A DNA stretch of 64,000 nt from JBDRTU01 sp043823825 (lineage in GTDB: Bacteria > Patescibacteriota > Patescibacteriia > Veblenbacterales > UBA10138), in assembly GCA_043823825.1 (NCBI GenBank), contig JBDRTU010000026.1, forward strand, positions 1 through 64,000, in the 5' to 3' direction. Position numbers and translations under genes: made by a program. Position 1 is the first letter of the stretch. Each line of letters starts with the position of its first letter. The notes under the pieces are model-generated. The model had not been told where the DNA came from. It searched no databases and saw nothing but the letters and a program-made list of their open reading frames with translations. Shown piece after piece: positions 6,811 through 16,916 of the stretch.

Positions 6811-9332
6811 GGTCTACTAGGCCGTTCTAATATTAAACCGTAAAACTGATCCTGTTGCCAATCACTAAACAAACTTAAACCAACAGGCGTCAATTTTAAC
6901 TCGGCTGAGGCTTCTTGCCAACGCAAACGCCAACCCTCTGGTAATTCAAAAGTACTAGTAAAATCTATAGGCTTAGTGCCAGACTGTCTTTGAAACAATA
7001 CATCGTACTGCCGCAAATCTTGCCATTTAGCTATAGTAGCTAACCCAAAGGGTAATTCATATATTATTGATACAGTCTTAGTTTCGCCTGGTTCTAGCAC
7101 TAACCAGTTAGTAAAAACTGTCTTATTAAATTCTTCGCTAATCTCGGTACCCGAGCTTTTGTCGACAGCAATCAGTTTGTGGCTTTTCTTAAAATCATCA
7201 TCGGGCACTGTTTGGCTTGGCGATGAACGAAACTGCTCTTCTGGTATGTGACTAAATCCCTCTGCTTGGATTAGCTTACTTCCCAATGGTACATAAAATT
7301 TTAGCCAACTAACATTTCGTCGACGATAAAAAATATCATCAGGATCACCTTGGTGACTGCGTGTAAAATCAACCCGTACTTGCAGATCACCGTTATCAAA
7401 TAGCTTAACCAGATGCTGTGCCCGTTCATTAATTACCAAATCTGTTTTACCGCCTCCTATGTTTGCTCTAACAATAGCCAGATAGTCAGCAATAGTGGAC
7501 TTAATTTCTCCACCCCAACCCGCTTCTATAATCCTCTGCTGAATATTTGGGTCATTAAAGTAAAGTTGAATGCTTTTTTGCATCAAGCCTTGATTAATTA
7601 AAGTTAGCGCTGTGATCTGATCTGTTGGTTTAAGGTTGATAATTCTCTCTAATAATATTGGAGCTAAATCTGCAATAAATTGTTTAGGGCGATTAGTCAC
7701 ACGATCAAACTCTAAATCCACCGCTTCCTGAGTTTCTCTAATAAAGTTTTCAGCAGTAATGTGTTTATTATAAGCTGGCAGATCAATCGGCCCAACTAAT
7801 TTTAATAAGTTAATTATCACATCAGGGTTAATGGCGATCACGCCGTCAACTGTTGGTCCACCACTCTCTGTAACAAACCATGCAACTTTTTGCGCAGAAG
7901 TAGGAAAATCAAAAAACCAATTAGCATCTTGAAGTTGCCATAAAGGATTCACTAATTTAAGAGGTTGTGGTGGTTCTAATAAAACTGCCAGTTGTCCTTG
8001 AAAATCATAAGGACCACCACCAGGGATATCAATTTTATTAATTTTACCATTGGTCGTCTCAATAAACGCCAGGCTTCCTAAAAATCCCCCGGCTGGCCTT
8101 AATTCTGAATAATTTTGAAACAACAAAAGATAATTTTTATTGCCACTAGTAGGAATAATTTGGCTAACAATATTTGGTAGCGACAACACCTGCGTTAATC
8201 CCCCTTCTAATTTTTGCAAACTGCTGGCTAAACTAACCACTTCAACATCTACTCCCTGTGGTAACTCTAGCTCACTAACTGATTTTAATAAATTTAACGC
8301 TTGTCTAATTTTGGGCTGAATTTCAGCTATTCCGCGCTGAAGTATTAATATTTTTATATTTAAATCCATCTCCAGAATATTTTCCACGGGACTCGAATCT
8401 AATTCGGACATGGTTCTACTAATAATAGAGCCGCTTTCGGCTAATTCCTTACCAGCCTGTAGTAATTGTTGTGCAGCTACTAGTTGTTGTGATCGACCAG
8501 GTAAACGAGTTAATAGTGCCGCTAGACCGGCATTAATATTTCCTAAAGCTTCTTGGGCATTAATAACTAAGTTAGTTACTTCCTTAAAATCATCTTCAGC
8601 TTGATCAAATTCACCTTCAATTAATTTGGAGCTGGCCTGACTAAATTGATTAAGAGCGGCTGAAGCAAATGTTAATAGTTGAGATTTCCTAAAAGAAAAA
8701 TCTTGTTGCCAAGTAATCCATTTTAAAGGCAGAATCAATAAAATGGCGATTAGTAAAAAAATCACCATTTGCCGCAGACGCGGAACTGTAAAAAAAACGC
8801 CAAGTGGCTCTGATTCCCTAAACCACTGCCAAGGCTTAAATAGTCTACTAATAACTCTATAATTCAACTCAAAATAATAAACTAAATCCTCGGCTATACT
8901 TTTACCAATACCCTTCAAACGAACATAAAGAAAATAATAAAAAAGCGCAACTGCTCTAAAAATCAGATAAATAAAAAAGTATACCAGCTCTAATAAAAAA
9001 AGTGCGGTGAGTTCTTGTAATAGAGGGAAACGTAACTCCAACCGCCTCCAAGGCACAATGATATAATTCTTTCCTGGTTTTAAGAAATTTATTGCCCAAC
9101 TCTCACGCTGTTCGAATTTTGATACAGTTTCATTAGTAGGTGTAGTCTGTTTTAATGGTACCAGGCCCGGCCTTAAATTAAGAACATGTTTGGATAAATC
9201 AGGAGTAAATGCCTGCTGACGCCCGAATTTGCCGCCGCGCTGATATTTTAAACTCCACCAATTCACATTACTTGATAAAGAGGATTTGTTGGGATTATTA
9301 TTCTTACCCTTCTTAATAGAAGAAATTGTCAT
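6807..9332 (-). CDS. DUF4012 membrane protein (surface glycan assembly)
   Basis: An 841-residue protein with hydrophobic segments at about 109-135 and 187-207, a helical stretch, then a large external part. The DUF4012 core is recognisable from LLLFQNYSELRPAGGFLGS near residue 400 and IPGGGPYDFQGQL after it, followed by the region around FDFPTSAQKVAWF. DUF4012 proteins are common in Patescibacteria and Gram-positive bacteria beside polysaccharide genes. Here it is last in a run with a glycosylphosphotransferase and three glycosyltransferases. Its biochemical role is not established; a part in attaching or assembling the exported glycan is inference from context. Confidence 0.85.
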   Translation of the reverse strand: MTISSIKKGKNNNPNKSSLSSNVNWWSLKYQRGGKFGRQQAFTPDLSKHVLNLRPGLVPLKQTTPTNETVSKFEQRESWAINFLKPGKNYIIVPWRRLELRFPLLQELTALFLLELVYFFIYLIFRAVALFYYFLYVRLKGIGKSIAEDLVYYFELNYRVISRLFKPWQWFRESEPLGVFFTVPRLRQMVIFLLIAILLILPLKWITWQQDFSFRKSQLLTFASAALNQFSQASSKLIEGEFDQAEDDFKEVTNLVINAQEALGNINAGLAALLTRLPGRSQQLVAAQQLLQAGKELAESGSIISRTMSELDSSPVENILEMDLNIKILILQRGIAEIQPKIRQALNLLKSVSELELPQGVDVEVVSLASSLQKLEGGLTQVLSLPNIVSQIIPTSGNKNYLLLFQNYSELRPAGGFLGSLAFIETTNGKINKIDIPGGGPYDFQGQLAVLLEPPQPLKLVNPLWQLQDANWFFDFPTSAQKVAWFVTESGGPTVDGVIAINPDVIINLLKLVGPIDLPAYNKHITAENFIRETQEAVDLEFDRVTNRPKQFIADLAPILLERIINLKPTDQITALTLINQGLMQKSIQLYFNDPNIQQRIIEAGWGGEIKSTIADYLAIVRANIGGGKTDLVINERAQHLVKLFDNGDLQVRVDFTRSHQGDPDDIFYRRRNVSWLKFYVPLGSKLIQAEGFSHIPEEQFRSSPSQTVPDDDFKKSHKLIAVDKSSGTEISEEFNKTVFTNWLVLEPGETKTVSIIYELPFGLATIAKWQDLRQYDVLFQRQSGTKPIDFTSTFELPEGWRLRWQEASAELKLTPVGLSLFSDWQQDQFYGLILERPSRP

Positions 9333-9351
9333 ACAACTATATTATACGATG

Positions 9352-10467
9352 TTACCCTATTTGACTCAAGGCAGATTCGTAGCAATTCAAGGTTTGCCGG
9401 GCTACCTGCTGCCAACTGTAACGACTTAATACGCGAGGAATTTCTTTTAAAAAACTAAAATCAGTTTTTTCCCCTGCTAATACTGTTTTTAGCACATTAA
9501 ATAATGAATCTGACGAATTATAATTAAAATAAGCCACTGCTGAATCCAATATCTCACGATGGATGTTGATATCACTCGCCACCACCGGCAAATTAAAAGA
9601 CAGTGCTTCTACTGCTCCTAAATTAAATCCTTCGGCTAAGGATGGGGTGATATAAACTTTGGCTTGCCTAAATAAAGTAGTTAAGGTAAGGTCGTCAGCC
9701 TCGCCCCAGAAAACCACCTGTTTATTTTTATTTTGATTTATTAACTGCTGCTCTAACCTTTGGTAAAAATAATCACGACGGCCGACTAAAATTAATTTAA
9801 GATTTGGATAATCCCGAAGCAGTTGTTGATGAGCGTCAATCAACAATTCTAAATTTTTATGAGGATAAGCAGCACCTACATTTAATAAATAAGGTTGGGC
9901 CACTAATCTGTTGCCAGGCGACTGACCATCCATATGTCCGTCTATTGTCGGAGCTTCATAAATCACCTCTATCTTATTTTTTACTTCTGGATAATAAGAG
10001 GCTAAATCATTGGCTGTAGTTTGGCTGACAGTGATGATTTTTTGAGCGCCCGCAACAGCTCTTTTAAAAGTTAAATAAGAAAGTGCTAGTTTAAATTTAT
10101 AAATCGGAAGTGGTAAGGTAGTGGCTCGCTCACTTGGAAAATGGTGCAAGATTAAATCGTGAATTGTTACGACATAGGGCCGGCGATATCTTAAGGGCAC
10201 ATTCCAATGTGGAAAGTGTACAAGATCAAGGTTGGCTTGCCGAAATAGTCGAGGTAGCCTTAGCTGCTCATTAATTGAATATACTCGCGGACGAGCGTTA
10301 ATTATTCGCCAATTATTTGGCAAGTCGTCAATAATCTTTGGATCTCCAAATAATGAATAACAATTTTTAGTATCAAGTCGTTGCAGCTCTTTAATTAAAT
10401 TAAAGGTATACCGCCCAATGCCTCGATGATGAGTACCATAAAGTCTAGCGTCAATGCCGATTTTCAT
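9352..10467 (-). CDS. GT4-family glycosyltransferase
   Basis: A 371-residue GT-B enzyme. The N-terminal domain opens MKIGIDARLYGTHHRGIGRY, a typical GT4 start. The C-terminal nucleotide-sugar domain carries GAAYPHKNLELLIDA and the E-x7-E element in SLAEGFNLGAVEALS, followed by LPVVASDI. GT4 retaining enzymes move sugars from nucleotide donors; mannosyl, glucosyl or other specificity cannot be read here. It overlaps the next gene upstream by 4 bases, showing tight coupling within the glycan operon. Confidence 0.9.
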   Translation of the reverse strand: MKIGIDARLYGTHHRGIGRYTFNLIKELQRLDTKNCYSLFGDPKIIDDLPNNWRIINARPRVYSINEQLRLPRLFRQANLDLVHFPHWNVPLRYRRPYVVTIHDLILHHFPSERATTLPLPIYKFKLALSYLTFKRAVAGAQKIITVSQTTANDLASYYPEVKNKIEVIYEAPTIDGHMDGQSPGNRLVAQPYLLNVGAAYPHKNLELLIDAHQQLLRDYPNLKLILVGRRDYFYQRLEQQLINQNKNKQVVFWGEADDLTLTTLFRQAKVYITPSLAEGFNLGAVEALSFNLPVVASDINIHREILDSAVAYFNYNSSDSLFNVLKTVLAGEKTDFSFLKEIPRVLSRYSWQQVARQTLNCYESALSQIG

Positions 10468-11615
10468 ATAGCTTTAAATAAATCATTTAGTTGTTGGGCT
10501 GAAGTTTGCCAAGAAAATTTGAGGGCCTGTGTTTTTCCGGATTTTCTCAAACTGTCTTTTAACTTCTGGTTAAACAATATTAAGTTTATACCATTCTGCC
10601 ATTCTGACACTACCCAAGGATCTAAGAGTAAGGCCGCCTCCCCTACCACCTCAGGTAACGAACTTGTGTTTGAGACCAAACAAGGAGTGCCGCTGGCTAT
10701 GGCTTCTAAAACAGGGAAACCAAATCCTTCGTAAAACGACGGATAAAGAAATAATGAAGCTTTTTGATAAAGCGCAGGCTGTAATTCCCTAGGCACATAA
10801 CCAATAAAATGTACACGATTTTTGCTTTTCATCTGCTGCCAATATTTTAGAGTATGACCGAAACTCCAGCCAAAAGCTCCAGCGATCACTAAGTCGTATC
10901 GAAAGCTGTTATTTTGATTAATCAGCTCTTGATAAGCTTTAAGCAATAATAAATGATTTTTTCGCGGCTCAACTGTGCCAACTGACAACAAATATTTTTC
11001 CGGTAAATCGTACTGCTGGTTTATCGCATGAATATGGTGCTCACTGGCTTGTTTAAAAAAAATCGGATCAACAGCCGGATGAATTACTTTAATACGACCC
11101 TCAAGCTGTGGCTTGAGCTCCAGAATATCATTTTTGGTATGTTCTGACACAGCGACCACTGCGTCAAAATCTTTGACAGTCTGCAGCATTTTTTTCATGG
11201 AAGATAAATACCACCACCTTTTTTTAGCAGAAAAAAATTGAGGGAAATGAATAAAAGACAAATCGTGAATGGTTAAAACTTTCTTAACTACCTTGGATAA
11301 CTGAAAAAAATGCAGGTTGGGCAACCAGAATAAATCTACAGATGAACTGCGACTACTTATTATTTGATCTAGCTTCGGCCAATAACCAAGACGCAGACCC
11401 AAATCTTGTAGTTTATTAGGGTAGTGAGTAGCCACTAAATGACCCCACTGTTGCAACTCTTTGGGTAAATTATTCCTTTGCCAACCGTTGGCATAGAAAA
11501 ATAAAGTCGGAGGTTGAGGTAGATTAACTAACTCCTCGATTAAATGCCAAGTATTTTCTGCTACTCCAGTCCAATACTTATCTTGTAAACACCTAACATC
11601 TATCGCCACCTTCAT
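10464..11615 (-). CDS. GT4-family glycosyltransferase
   Basis: A 383-residue GT-B enzyme with the start MKVAIDVRCLQDKYWTGVAE, the donor-domain block SVGTVEPRKNHLLLLKAY and the E-x7-E motif PSFYEGFGFPVLEAIASGTP. It has ATGA-type overlaps with both neighbours. It resembles mannosyl or rhamnosyl transferases of O-antigen and capsule pathways, but the sugar is not certain. It acts on the cytoplasmic face on the lipid-linked intermediate started by the upstream glycosylphosphotransferase. Confidence 0.9.
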   Translation of the reverse strand: MKVAIDVRCLQDKYWTGVAENTWHLIEELVNLPQPPTLFFYANGWQRNNLPKELQQWGHLVATHYPNKLQDLGLRLGYWPKLDQIISSRSSSVDLFWLPNLHFFQLSKVVKKVLTIHDLSFIHFPQFFSAKKRWWYLSSMKKMLQTVKDFDAVVAVSEHTKNDILELKPQLEGRIKVIHPAVDPIFFKQASEHHIHAINQQYDLPEKYLLSVGTVEPRKNHLLLLKAYQELINQNNSFRYDLVIAGAFGWSFGHTLKYWQQMKSKNRVHFIGYVPRELQPALYQKASLFLYPSFYEGFGFPVLEAIASGTPCLVSNTSSLPEVVGEAALLLDPWVVSEWQNGINLILFNQKLKDSLRKSGKTQALKFSWQTSAQQLNDLFKAI

Positions 11616-12712
11616 CTTTTTTGTACTTTAACTACAAACTCGTTTAATCTTTCCTTAAACACCGTGCTGTCAAACTTTTCGGCTACTCGTCTTAATTTCA
11701 CAGGATCATATTTTTTTTGATCAAAACGAACTACAGCATCGGCTAATGCCTCCCAACTCTGCTCATTAAAAAATACTCCCGTGGAGCCCGGTTGAATAAT
11801 CTCTAAAGCACCACCTTTACCATAGGCGATAACTGGTCGACCCGAAGATAATGCTTCCACTGCGGTAATACCAAAATCCTCCTCTTGCGGGAAAATTAAC
11901 GCTTTACAGCGCGATAAATAATAAACTTTTTCCGATTCTGTGGCTTGGCCAAGAAATTCAATATTGTCACGAGCAATTTTTTTTAGATCATTATATTGCT
12001 CTCCAACCCCAATTATTTTTAATGGAATACCCAGCTTGTTAAATGCCTTCACAGCTAAATCAACGCGCTTGTAAGGGCGCAAGCGGGAGATCACTAAAAA
12101 ATAATCTTCAATTTTATCACTAATAGTAAACTGCTTAACATCTACTGGAGGGTAAATTACTGTGGCAGGACGCCGATAATAGCGTTTTATCCTGTGGGCC
12201 ACAAACTGGGAATTAGCAATAAAATGATCCACTCGTTGAGCCGCTAACTGATCCCACACTCTTAGTTTGGTCAACACCATGGGTAAGAGCTTTTTTATTA
12301 AACGCGGCTGTTCTAACTCTTCTTTATATTGATGAGTATCACTCCATAAATAGCGAGTAGGGCTATGGCAATAACAAAGATGGATAGACTCTGGCTTTAA
12401 CACTAAACCTTTAATTAAAGCTGAACAGGAGCTAATCACTAAACCATATTCAGACAAATCTAAATCCTCAACTGCTGCTGGCATCAACCCTAAATACCAC
12501 TTAAACAACTTGGGTGAACCAGGAAGTTTTTGAATAAAAGAAGTTCTAATATCCCAACAGTCAAACATCTTACCAACAGTGTCTTGATTAAAAATTAAAG
12601 TAAAAACCGGCGCTTCGGGATAAATAATGTGAAACTCGGCTAACACTTTTTCTGCACCGCCAAACTGATTTAGGTGATCATGAGCTAGGGCTACTTTTGA
12701 ATTAGACGGCAT
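11612..12712 (-). CDS. GT4-family glycosyltransferase, WbaZ-like
   Basis: A 366-residue GT-B enzyme opening KVALAHDHLNQFGGAEKVL, a pattern typical of WbaZ-type mannosyltransferases, with VISRLRPYKRVDLAVKAF and FPQEEDFGITAVEALSSGRP in the donor domain. It overlaps the sugar-transferase gene by 11 bases and the next enzyme by 4. The likely role is adding an early sugar to the undecaprenyl-linked chain; mannose is a guess from the family likeness. Confidence 0.88.
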   Translation of the reverse strand: MPSNSKVALAHDHLNQFGGAEKVLAEFHIIYPEAPVFTLIFNQDTVGKMFDCWDIRTSFIQKLPGSPKLFKWYLGLMPAAVEDLDLSEYGLVISSCSALIKGLVLKPESIHLCYCHSPTRYLWSDTHQYKEELEQPRLIKKLLPMVLTKLRVWDQLAAQRVDHFIANSQFVAHRIKRYYRRPATVIYPPVDVKQFTISDKIEDYFLVISRLRPYKRVDLAVKAFNKLGIPLKIIGVGEQYNDLKKIARDNIEFLGQATESEKVYYLSRCKALIFPQEEDFGITAVEALSSGRPVIAYGKGGALEIIQPGSTGVFFNEQSWEALADAVVRFDQKKYDPVKLRRVAEKFDSTVFKERLNEFVVKVQKR

Positions 12713-14078
12713 ATTTCTTTTGTAAGACTATAATTACTGTCTTAATTAAAATTAACAAATCGTGCCCCAGAGACCAATTCTCAATATAAAAACTGTCTAA
12801 CTTTACTTCATCTTCAAAAGACAAACTAGAACGGCCGGAAATTTGCGCCAAACCGGTAATTCCGGGCTTTATATTTAGCAACCGATGATGATGTTGTTGA
12901 TAACGCGCTACCTCCTGCGGCTCATGCGGACGCGGGCCTACCAAACTCATATTACCTTTTAGAACATCCCATAATTGTGCAAGCTCATCTAAACTCCATG
13001 TTCTTAAAAAACGTCCAAAAGGAGTTATTCGTGGATCGTTCTGTAATTTAAAGAGCGGACCATCAGTTCGTTCATTTAAAGACATAAGTTTTTCTTTCAT
13101 TTGATGAGCACCTACTACCATTGAACGAAACTTATGTAAAGTAAAAGGCCTGCCTCTCTCACCTACCCTTTCTAACTGTACTATTACTGGAGAGCCATAG
13201 CCAAAATAAATTACTAAAATCACAACTAACAACAAAGGCGACAAAGCAATCATTAAAATAATAGATAAAATAATATCAAATAACCGCTTAACAATTTTCC
13301 CCCAGCCGTCTAATGGTGTTCTTTTAATTTCCAATACTGGTACACCAGCATAAGTATGCATTACCACATTGTGCAATTGGGCGTTAAATATATCAGCCAC
13401 ATATTTAAACCCAAGATGGTTATTTAAACAATATTCCCAAATATCTACCCGCTCGGTAGGTGATAAATTAGTATCGGATACTATTATTTCATCTAATGTT
13501 TTTAAATCATCCTGACTAAGCTCGGGGCTGAATCTGTCTCGATTATTTATCACCCGATAACCTAAGGAAGGCGAACTGCGAAATAATTCAACTAACGCCT
13601 TGGTATTTTGATCAGCACCTATTACTAACACATTAGATAAAGCCCAACCTTTGCGGTAGAAAATATTTCTCAATAATTTTAACAAACCGCGCCCTAAACT
13701 CACAAATATTACAGCAAATACCCAAAAGGCCAAAACAATAAACCTAGATGAAAATAAAGCTTGATTAAAAAAGAATGCAATAATAATGAGCGCTAAACCC
13801 GTAGAACAAGCTAAAAAGACTCGGCGAATTTCTTCGTAAAATTTTAATCTGGTAGAAATCTGATAAAGACCAGCCAGAGAAAAAAACACAATCCAGACTA
13901 AAGAAGCTATTAGAACCAGAGGTAAATATTCATTAAGGGGAAGATAAAAAAGGATTGGGCGAATATCAGTAACAAAAGTTTCAAAACGCAAAAAATAAGC
14001 CAGCAGCCCCGCCAATACTAGTGCAATATAATCAAGAGGAAGCGCTAGAACAGCTAAGATCAACTGTGACTTCTTCAT
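12702..14078 (-). CDS. polyprenyl glycosylphosphotransferase (WbaP/WcaJ type)
   Basis: A 458-residue membrane enzyme that starts lipid-linked glycan synthesis by moving a sugar-1-phosphate to undecaprenyl phosphate. It has about four N-terminal helices (to about residue 135), a degenerate nucleotide-binding middle, a helix near 270-290, then the catalytic block with LHKFRSMVVGAHQM, LRTWSLDELAQLWDVLKGNM, SLVGPRPHEPQEV and PGITGLAQISGRS. It is first in the glycan operon. An extended -10 (TGG-TATAAT) sits at 14086-14091, only a few bases before the ATG, which suggests a very short leader. Confidence 0.93.
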   Translation of the reverse strand: MKKSQLILAVLALPLDYIALVLAGLLAYFLRFETFVTDIRPILFYLPLNEYLPLVLIASLVWIVFFSLAGLYQISTRLKFYEEIRRVFLACSTGLALIIIAFFFNQALFSSRFIVLAFWVFAVIFVSLGRGLLKLLRNIFYRKGWALSNVLVIGADQNTKALVELFRSSPSLGYRVINNRDRFSPELSQDDLKTLDEIIVSDTNLSPTERVDIWEYCLNNHLGFKYVADIFNAQLHNVVMHTYAGVPVLEIKRTPLDGWGKIVKRLFDIILSIILMIALSPLLLVVILVIYFGYGSPVIVQLERVGERGRPFTLHKFRSMVVGAHQMKEKLMSLNERTDGPLFKLQNDPRITPFGRFLRTWSLDELAQLWDVLKGNMSLVGPRPHEPQEVARYQQHHHRLLNIKPGITGLAQISGRSSLSFEDEVKLDSFYIENWSLGHDLLILIKTVIIVLQKKYAV

Positions 14079-14085
14079 AAGTTAC

Positions 14086-14091
14086 ATTATA
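14086..14091 (-). promoter_or_regulatory. extended -10 of the glycan operon
   Basis: Minus-strand TATAAT preceded by TGG, 7 bases before the ATG of the glycosylphosphotransferase. No good -35 is seen 17 bases upstream, as is usual for extended -10 promoters. The predicted message begins at or next to the start codon. Confidence 0.5.
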
Positions 14092-14157
14092 CCATTTATG
14101 GTCATTATTTCTAATCAATTAACCTTAGTCTGATTTGTAATTTTGAGTACAAAAAAA

Positions 14158-14607
14158 GCTAAGTAGACCAATAAGCCGAATTCTGTCTGACCCCGCCGTG
14201 TGGCGGGGGAAGCGATTATCTATCTGGGCCGCCTCTCACGAGGCGAGCTCTAGCTACCAACCCGTCCGTCTCGCCAATTTCTTGGCGGACGAGACCTACT
14301 TGGTATTGCACCGGGTAGAGTTTGCCTAGCCCCCGACGTCACCGTCGGGGCTGGTGGGCTCTTACATTTTACGCTGAAGCGTTTTATTCCGCCCGTGGCG
14401 GACCCACCGTTTCACCTCTTACCTCGCTCTGCCAGATGGCTGAGCGGGCGAGTCTATTTTCTGTTGCACTTGTCCTACGACCCACTTACGCGGATCAGCG
14501 GCTGCTGTTAGCAGTTACCCTCCGCCTATGCGGCGGACACATGGTGTTCGGACTTTCCTCCCCCATCTAATAATTAGATGAGAGCAATCGCATAAGTCTA
14601 CTTAGCT
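14158..14607 (-). ncRNA. rnpB: RNase P RNA (rnpB), bacterial type
   Basis: The catalytic RNA that trims tRNA 5' ends. The minus strand carries the conserved GGGGGAGGAAAGTCCG near the 5' end and ACAGAATTCGGCTTATTGG near the 3' end. The outer stem pairs AGCTAAGTAGAC with GTCTACTTAGCT and runs into a T-run that acts as terminator. Further perfect helices such as GCCCCGACGG/CGTCGGGGGC and CTCGTCCGCCAAG...TTGGCGAGACGG are present. It lies alone between the glycan operon and the RNase HI gene. Confidence 0.97.
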
Positions 14608-14612
14608 ATGAC

Positions 14613-14640
14613 ATTATACAACACTGAATAATTTTGTCAA
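14613..14640 (-). promoter_or_regulatory. rnpB promoter
   Basis: Minus-strand TTGACA at 14635-14640 and TATAAT at 14613-14618 with a 16-base spacer: both boxes are perfect consensus. This is the strongest promoter in the window and a useful reference for the organism's main sigma factor. Confidence 0.9.
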
Positions 14641-14665
14641 CGTTAAAAATCAACTAATAACTATG

Positions 14666-14747
14666 GGTATTATTCGCGTGAATAATACCTAAGTGCGTAA
14701 AACAGCTACTCATTTGTCTTTATACCTATACTAGTACAGTAGTATAG
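14666..14747. terminator. two hairpins between rnpB and the RNase HI gene
   Basis: A perfect 10-bp stem GGTATTATTC-GCGT-GAATAATACC at 14666-14689 and a perfect 8-bp stem CTATACTA-GTACAG-TAGTATAG at 14726-14747. They follow the stop codon of the minus-strand RNase HI gene and precede the rnpB promoter. They are likely to end or insulate transcription, although neither has a strong T-run. Confidence 0.4.
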
Positions 14748-14786
14748 CTGACAAAAAAGCCTGATTAAGATTATATTAATCTATTA

Positions 14787-15188
14787 TTACTGATCTAAAA
14801 CTTGGTTCAATAGAATATCAGCTCTTTTGTTCTGCCCACGCAAAACATGGTGATAGCTAATCTTTTTAAAACTCTGGCTTAAATTCCAAACCTTCACAAA
14901 CAAACTGGCTAGAGCTTTATCCTTAACTTTATATTCCCTGTTCAGCTGTCGCGCGACTAGCTCGCTGTCTAAATAACACTTTACTTCTTCGGCGCCTAAT
15001 TTCTTCACCTCTTCTAAACCAGTAATTAAGGCTAGATACTCTGCCTCGTTGTTGGTTTTTTCACCTAAATATCTGCCTTGCTCTTTTATAACTTTGCCAG
15101 TTTGATCTTCAATCACATAACCAATGGCTGCTGGCCCAGGATTCCCCCGCGACCCACCATCAGTTCTTAAAATTACTGATTTACTCAT
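14787..15188 (-). CDS. ribonuclease HI family protein
   Basis: A 133-residue RNase H fold protein that would cut RNA in RNA-DNA hybrids. Active-site acids are visible in DGGSRGNPGPAAIGY (Asp), TNNEAEYLAL (Glu) and CYLDSELV (Asp), with the last Asp in the C-terminal NKRADILLNQVLD. It is the short type without an N-terminal hybrid-binding domain. It overlaps the recJ stop by 8 bases and so is translated with it; the pairing suits replication and repair. Confidence 0.88.
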   Translation of the reverse strand: MSKSVILRTDGGSRGNPGPAAIGYVIEDQTGKVIKEQGRYLGEKTNNEAEYLALITGLEEVKKLGAEEVKCYLDSELVARQLNREYKVKDKALASLFVKVWNLSQSFKKISYHHVLRGQNKRADILLNQVLDQ

Positions 15189-16896
15189 GATGTTTAAAAT
15201 CCATAATTTTTAATTGCAACTCGCGATTGCCGTTCCACTCATTAACGCCTACCTCAAAAGCCACATCTATTTTATCTCCCACTTTTAAATCTACTCCTTT
15301 TTGCAAAGCATTAAAAGTAATAAACTTTTTTTCTACTTCCCCTTGTCTGAGTTGCAAACGCCAGTGCTGTCCCTCGCTTCCAACTGGATTAATAGCTACT
15401 ACTTCTAAATCAAATAAAGCAAATAGAGGTATAGGGTTAGTTTGCCCTGTTGGTTCTAATTTTTGTACAGCTTCGTAAACGAGCCAATCTGTCTTTGCTA
15501 ATTCTAGTTCAGCATCTAATTCAAGTACTGGTGTTAAGTCTTTATCCTTCAGATGCTGTCTCGCTACCTTATTAAAAGCTTTAATAAACTTTTCATAATT
15601 TGCCTTTGTCATTTTATAACCAGCTGCTTGTTTATGCCCACCATATTTAATTAAATGCTGATCGGTTTCTTTTAACACCTGCATTAAATCTAACGCCGGA
15701 ATACTCCTGGCAGAACCAACAATATTATCCCCCTCGGCACACATTACGAGCGCTGGTCGATTATATTTCTGTACTAATTTACCTGCCACCAAACCAACTA
15801 CTCCTAATGGCCATTCGGGCATAAAAGTAAACACTGCGTAATCACTGCGTTTTAATTTACCAACTTGCTCTAAGGCCTGTTGTAACATTTCTTCAGACAC
15901 GCGCTGACGTTCAGTATTAGTAAGGTTTAAGGAGCGCGCTAATTCTTCAGCCTCACAAGAATCCTCTGACATTAGTAGTTGATATCCAGCATTGGCATGA
16001 TCCATGCGTCCCGCTGCATTAATACGAGGTGCTATTTGCCAACCTATAGTATTAGTAGTAATTAACTCTGGATTAACACCTGCCACTTCTATTAATTTTT
16101 GCAAACCTAACCGTCTGTTTTTTTGCAATACCACCAAGCCGTACTTAACTAGTGTTCTAGCTTCACCAAGTAATGGCACCATATCAGCCACTAATGAAAT
16201 TGCAACCAAATCCAGCAACCATTTTTCCCAAACCTCTTTTTCTTTTTCGCCTAATTCACAGTCCCCACCACTTAACAATCCCTGCACTAATTTATAAGCA
16301 GTAGCGCCACCGGAAAGGTTTTTGCCCGGATAATTTTCGCGAGGTAAACTTGGGTGAATAATCGCCACTGCTGGCGGCAAAGTTTCTTTAGCTTGGTGAT
16401 GATCGGTTATTATGGTATCTATACCCAAACTAGCAGCTAGAGTGATCTCCTCCACATTAGCAACACCACAGTCGCAGGTGATTATTAGCTTAACTTGCTT
16501 ATCAGCTAAATATCGAACAGCTGCTTGGTTAATGCCATACCCCTCGCGTTCGCGATGGGGTAAATAAACCTGCACTTCTGCACCTAATTTTCTCAAACTG
16601 CTAACCAAAATTACTGCGCCGGTAACACCATCGGCATCATAATCGGCATAAACACATATCAATTCATTCATCTTAATGGCACGATAAATTCTATCAACCG
16701 CCATGGCCATATCCTTAAACAAATAAGGATCGTGCACATCTTCACCCCAATCAGGATTTAAAAACTCGTCAATAGCTTCCTGTTGCATTAAGCTCCGATT
16801 GACTAGCAGTTGTAATAAAACCAGCTCGATTTCTGAAAATTGAGCTTTGATCTGATTAGTAATCGGTTCAGCTATTTTCCATTTTTTTAGAATCAT
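15181..16896 (-). CDS. recJ: single-stranded-DNA exonuclease RecJ
   Basis: A DHH-superfamily 5'-3' exonuclease of 571 residues from the chosen ATG (reading MILKKWKIAEP). It has the motifs DYDADGVTGA, CDCGVAN and TDHHQAKE, the DHHA1 block YGGHKQAAGYKM, and an OB-like C-terminus. A start 36 bases further upstream is possible but adds residues (MLKMSISSKIIL) unlike the usual RecJ start, which begins near 'W'. No Shine-Dalgarno sequence. RecJ acts in recombination repair of stalled forks. Confidence 0.93.
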   Translation of the reverse strand: MILKKWKIAEPITNQIKAQFSEIELVLLQLLVNRSLMQQEAIDEFLNPDWGEDVHDPYLFKDMAMAVDRIYRAIKMNELICVYADYDADGVTGAVILVSSLRKLGAEVQVYLPHREREGYGINQAAVRYLADKQVKLIITCDCGVANVEEITLAASLGIDTIITDHHQAKETLPPAVAIIHPSLPRENYPGKNLSGGATAYKLVQGLLSGGDCELGEKEKEVWEKWLLDLVAISLVADMVPLLGEARTLVKYGLVVLQKNRRLGLQKLIEVAGVNPELITTNTIGWQIAPRINAAGRMDHANAGYQLLMSEDSCEAEELARSLNLTNTERQRVSEEMLQQALEQVGKLKRSDYAVFTFMPEWPLGVVGLVAGKLVQKYNRPALVMCAEGDNIVGSARSIPALDLMQVLKETDQHLIKYGGHKQAAGYKMTKANYEKFIKAFNKVARQHLKDKDLTPVLELDAELELAKTDWLVYEAVQKLEPTGQTNPIPLFALFDLEVVAINPVGSEGQHWRLQLRQGEVEKKFITFNALQKGVDLKVGDKIDVAFEVGVNEWNGNRELQLKIMDFKHHE

Positions 16897-16916
16897 TAAT
16901 ATTATTTTACTGGAAA

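Noticed and set aside
14322..14570. 82-codon plus-strand frame over rnpB
   Set aside because: It lies wholly inside the conserved RNase P RNA on the other strand.
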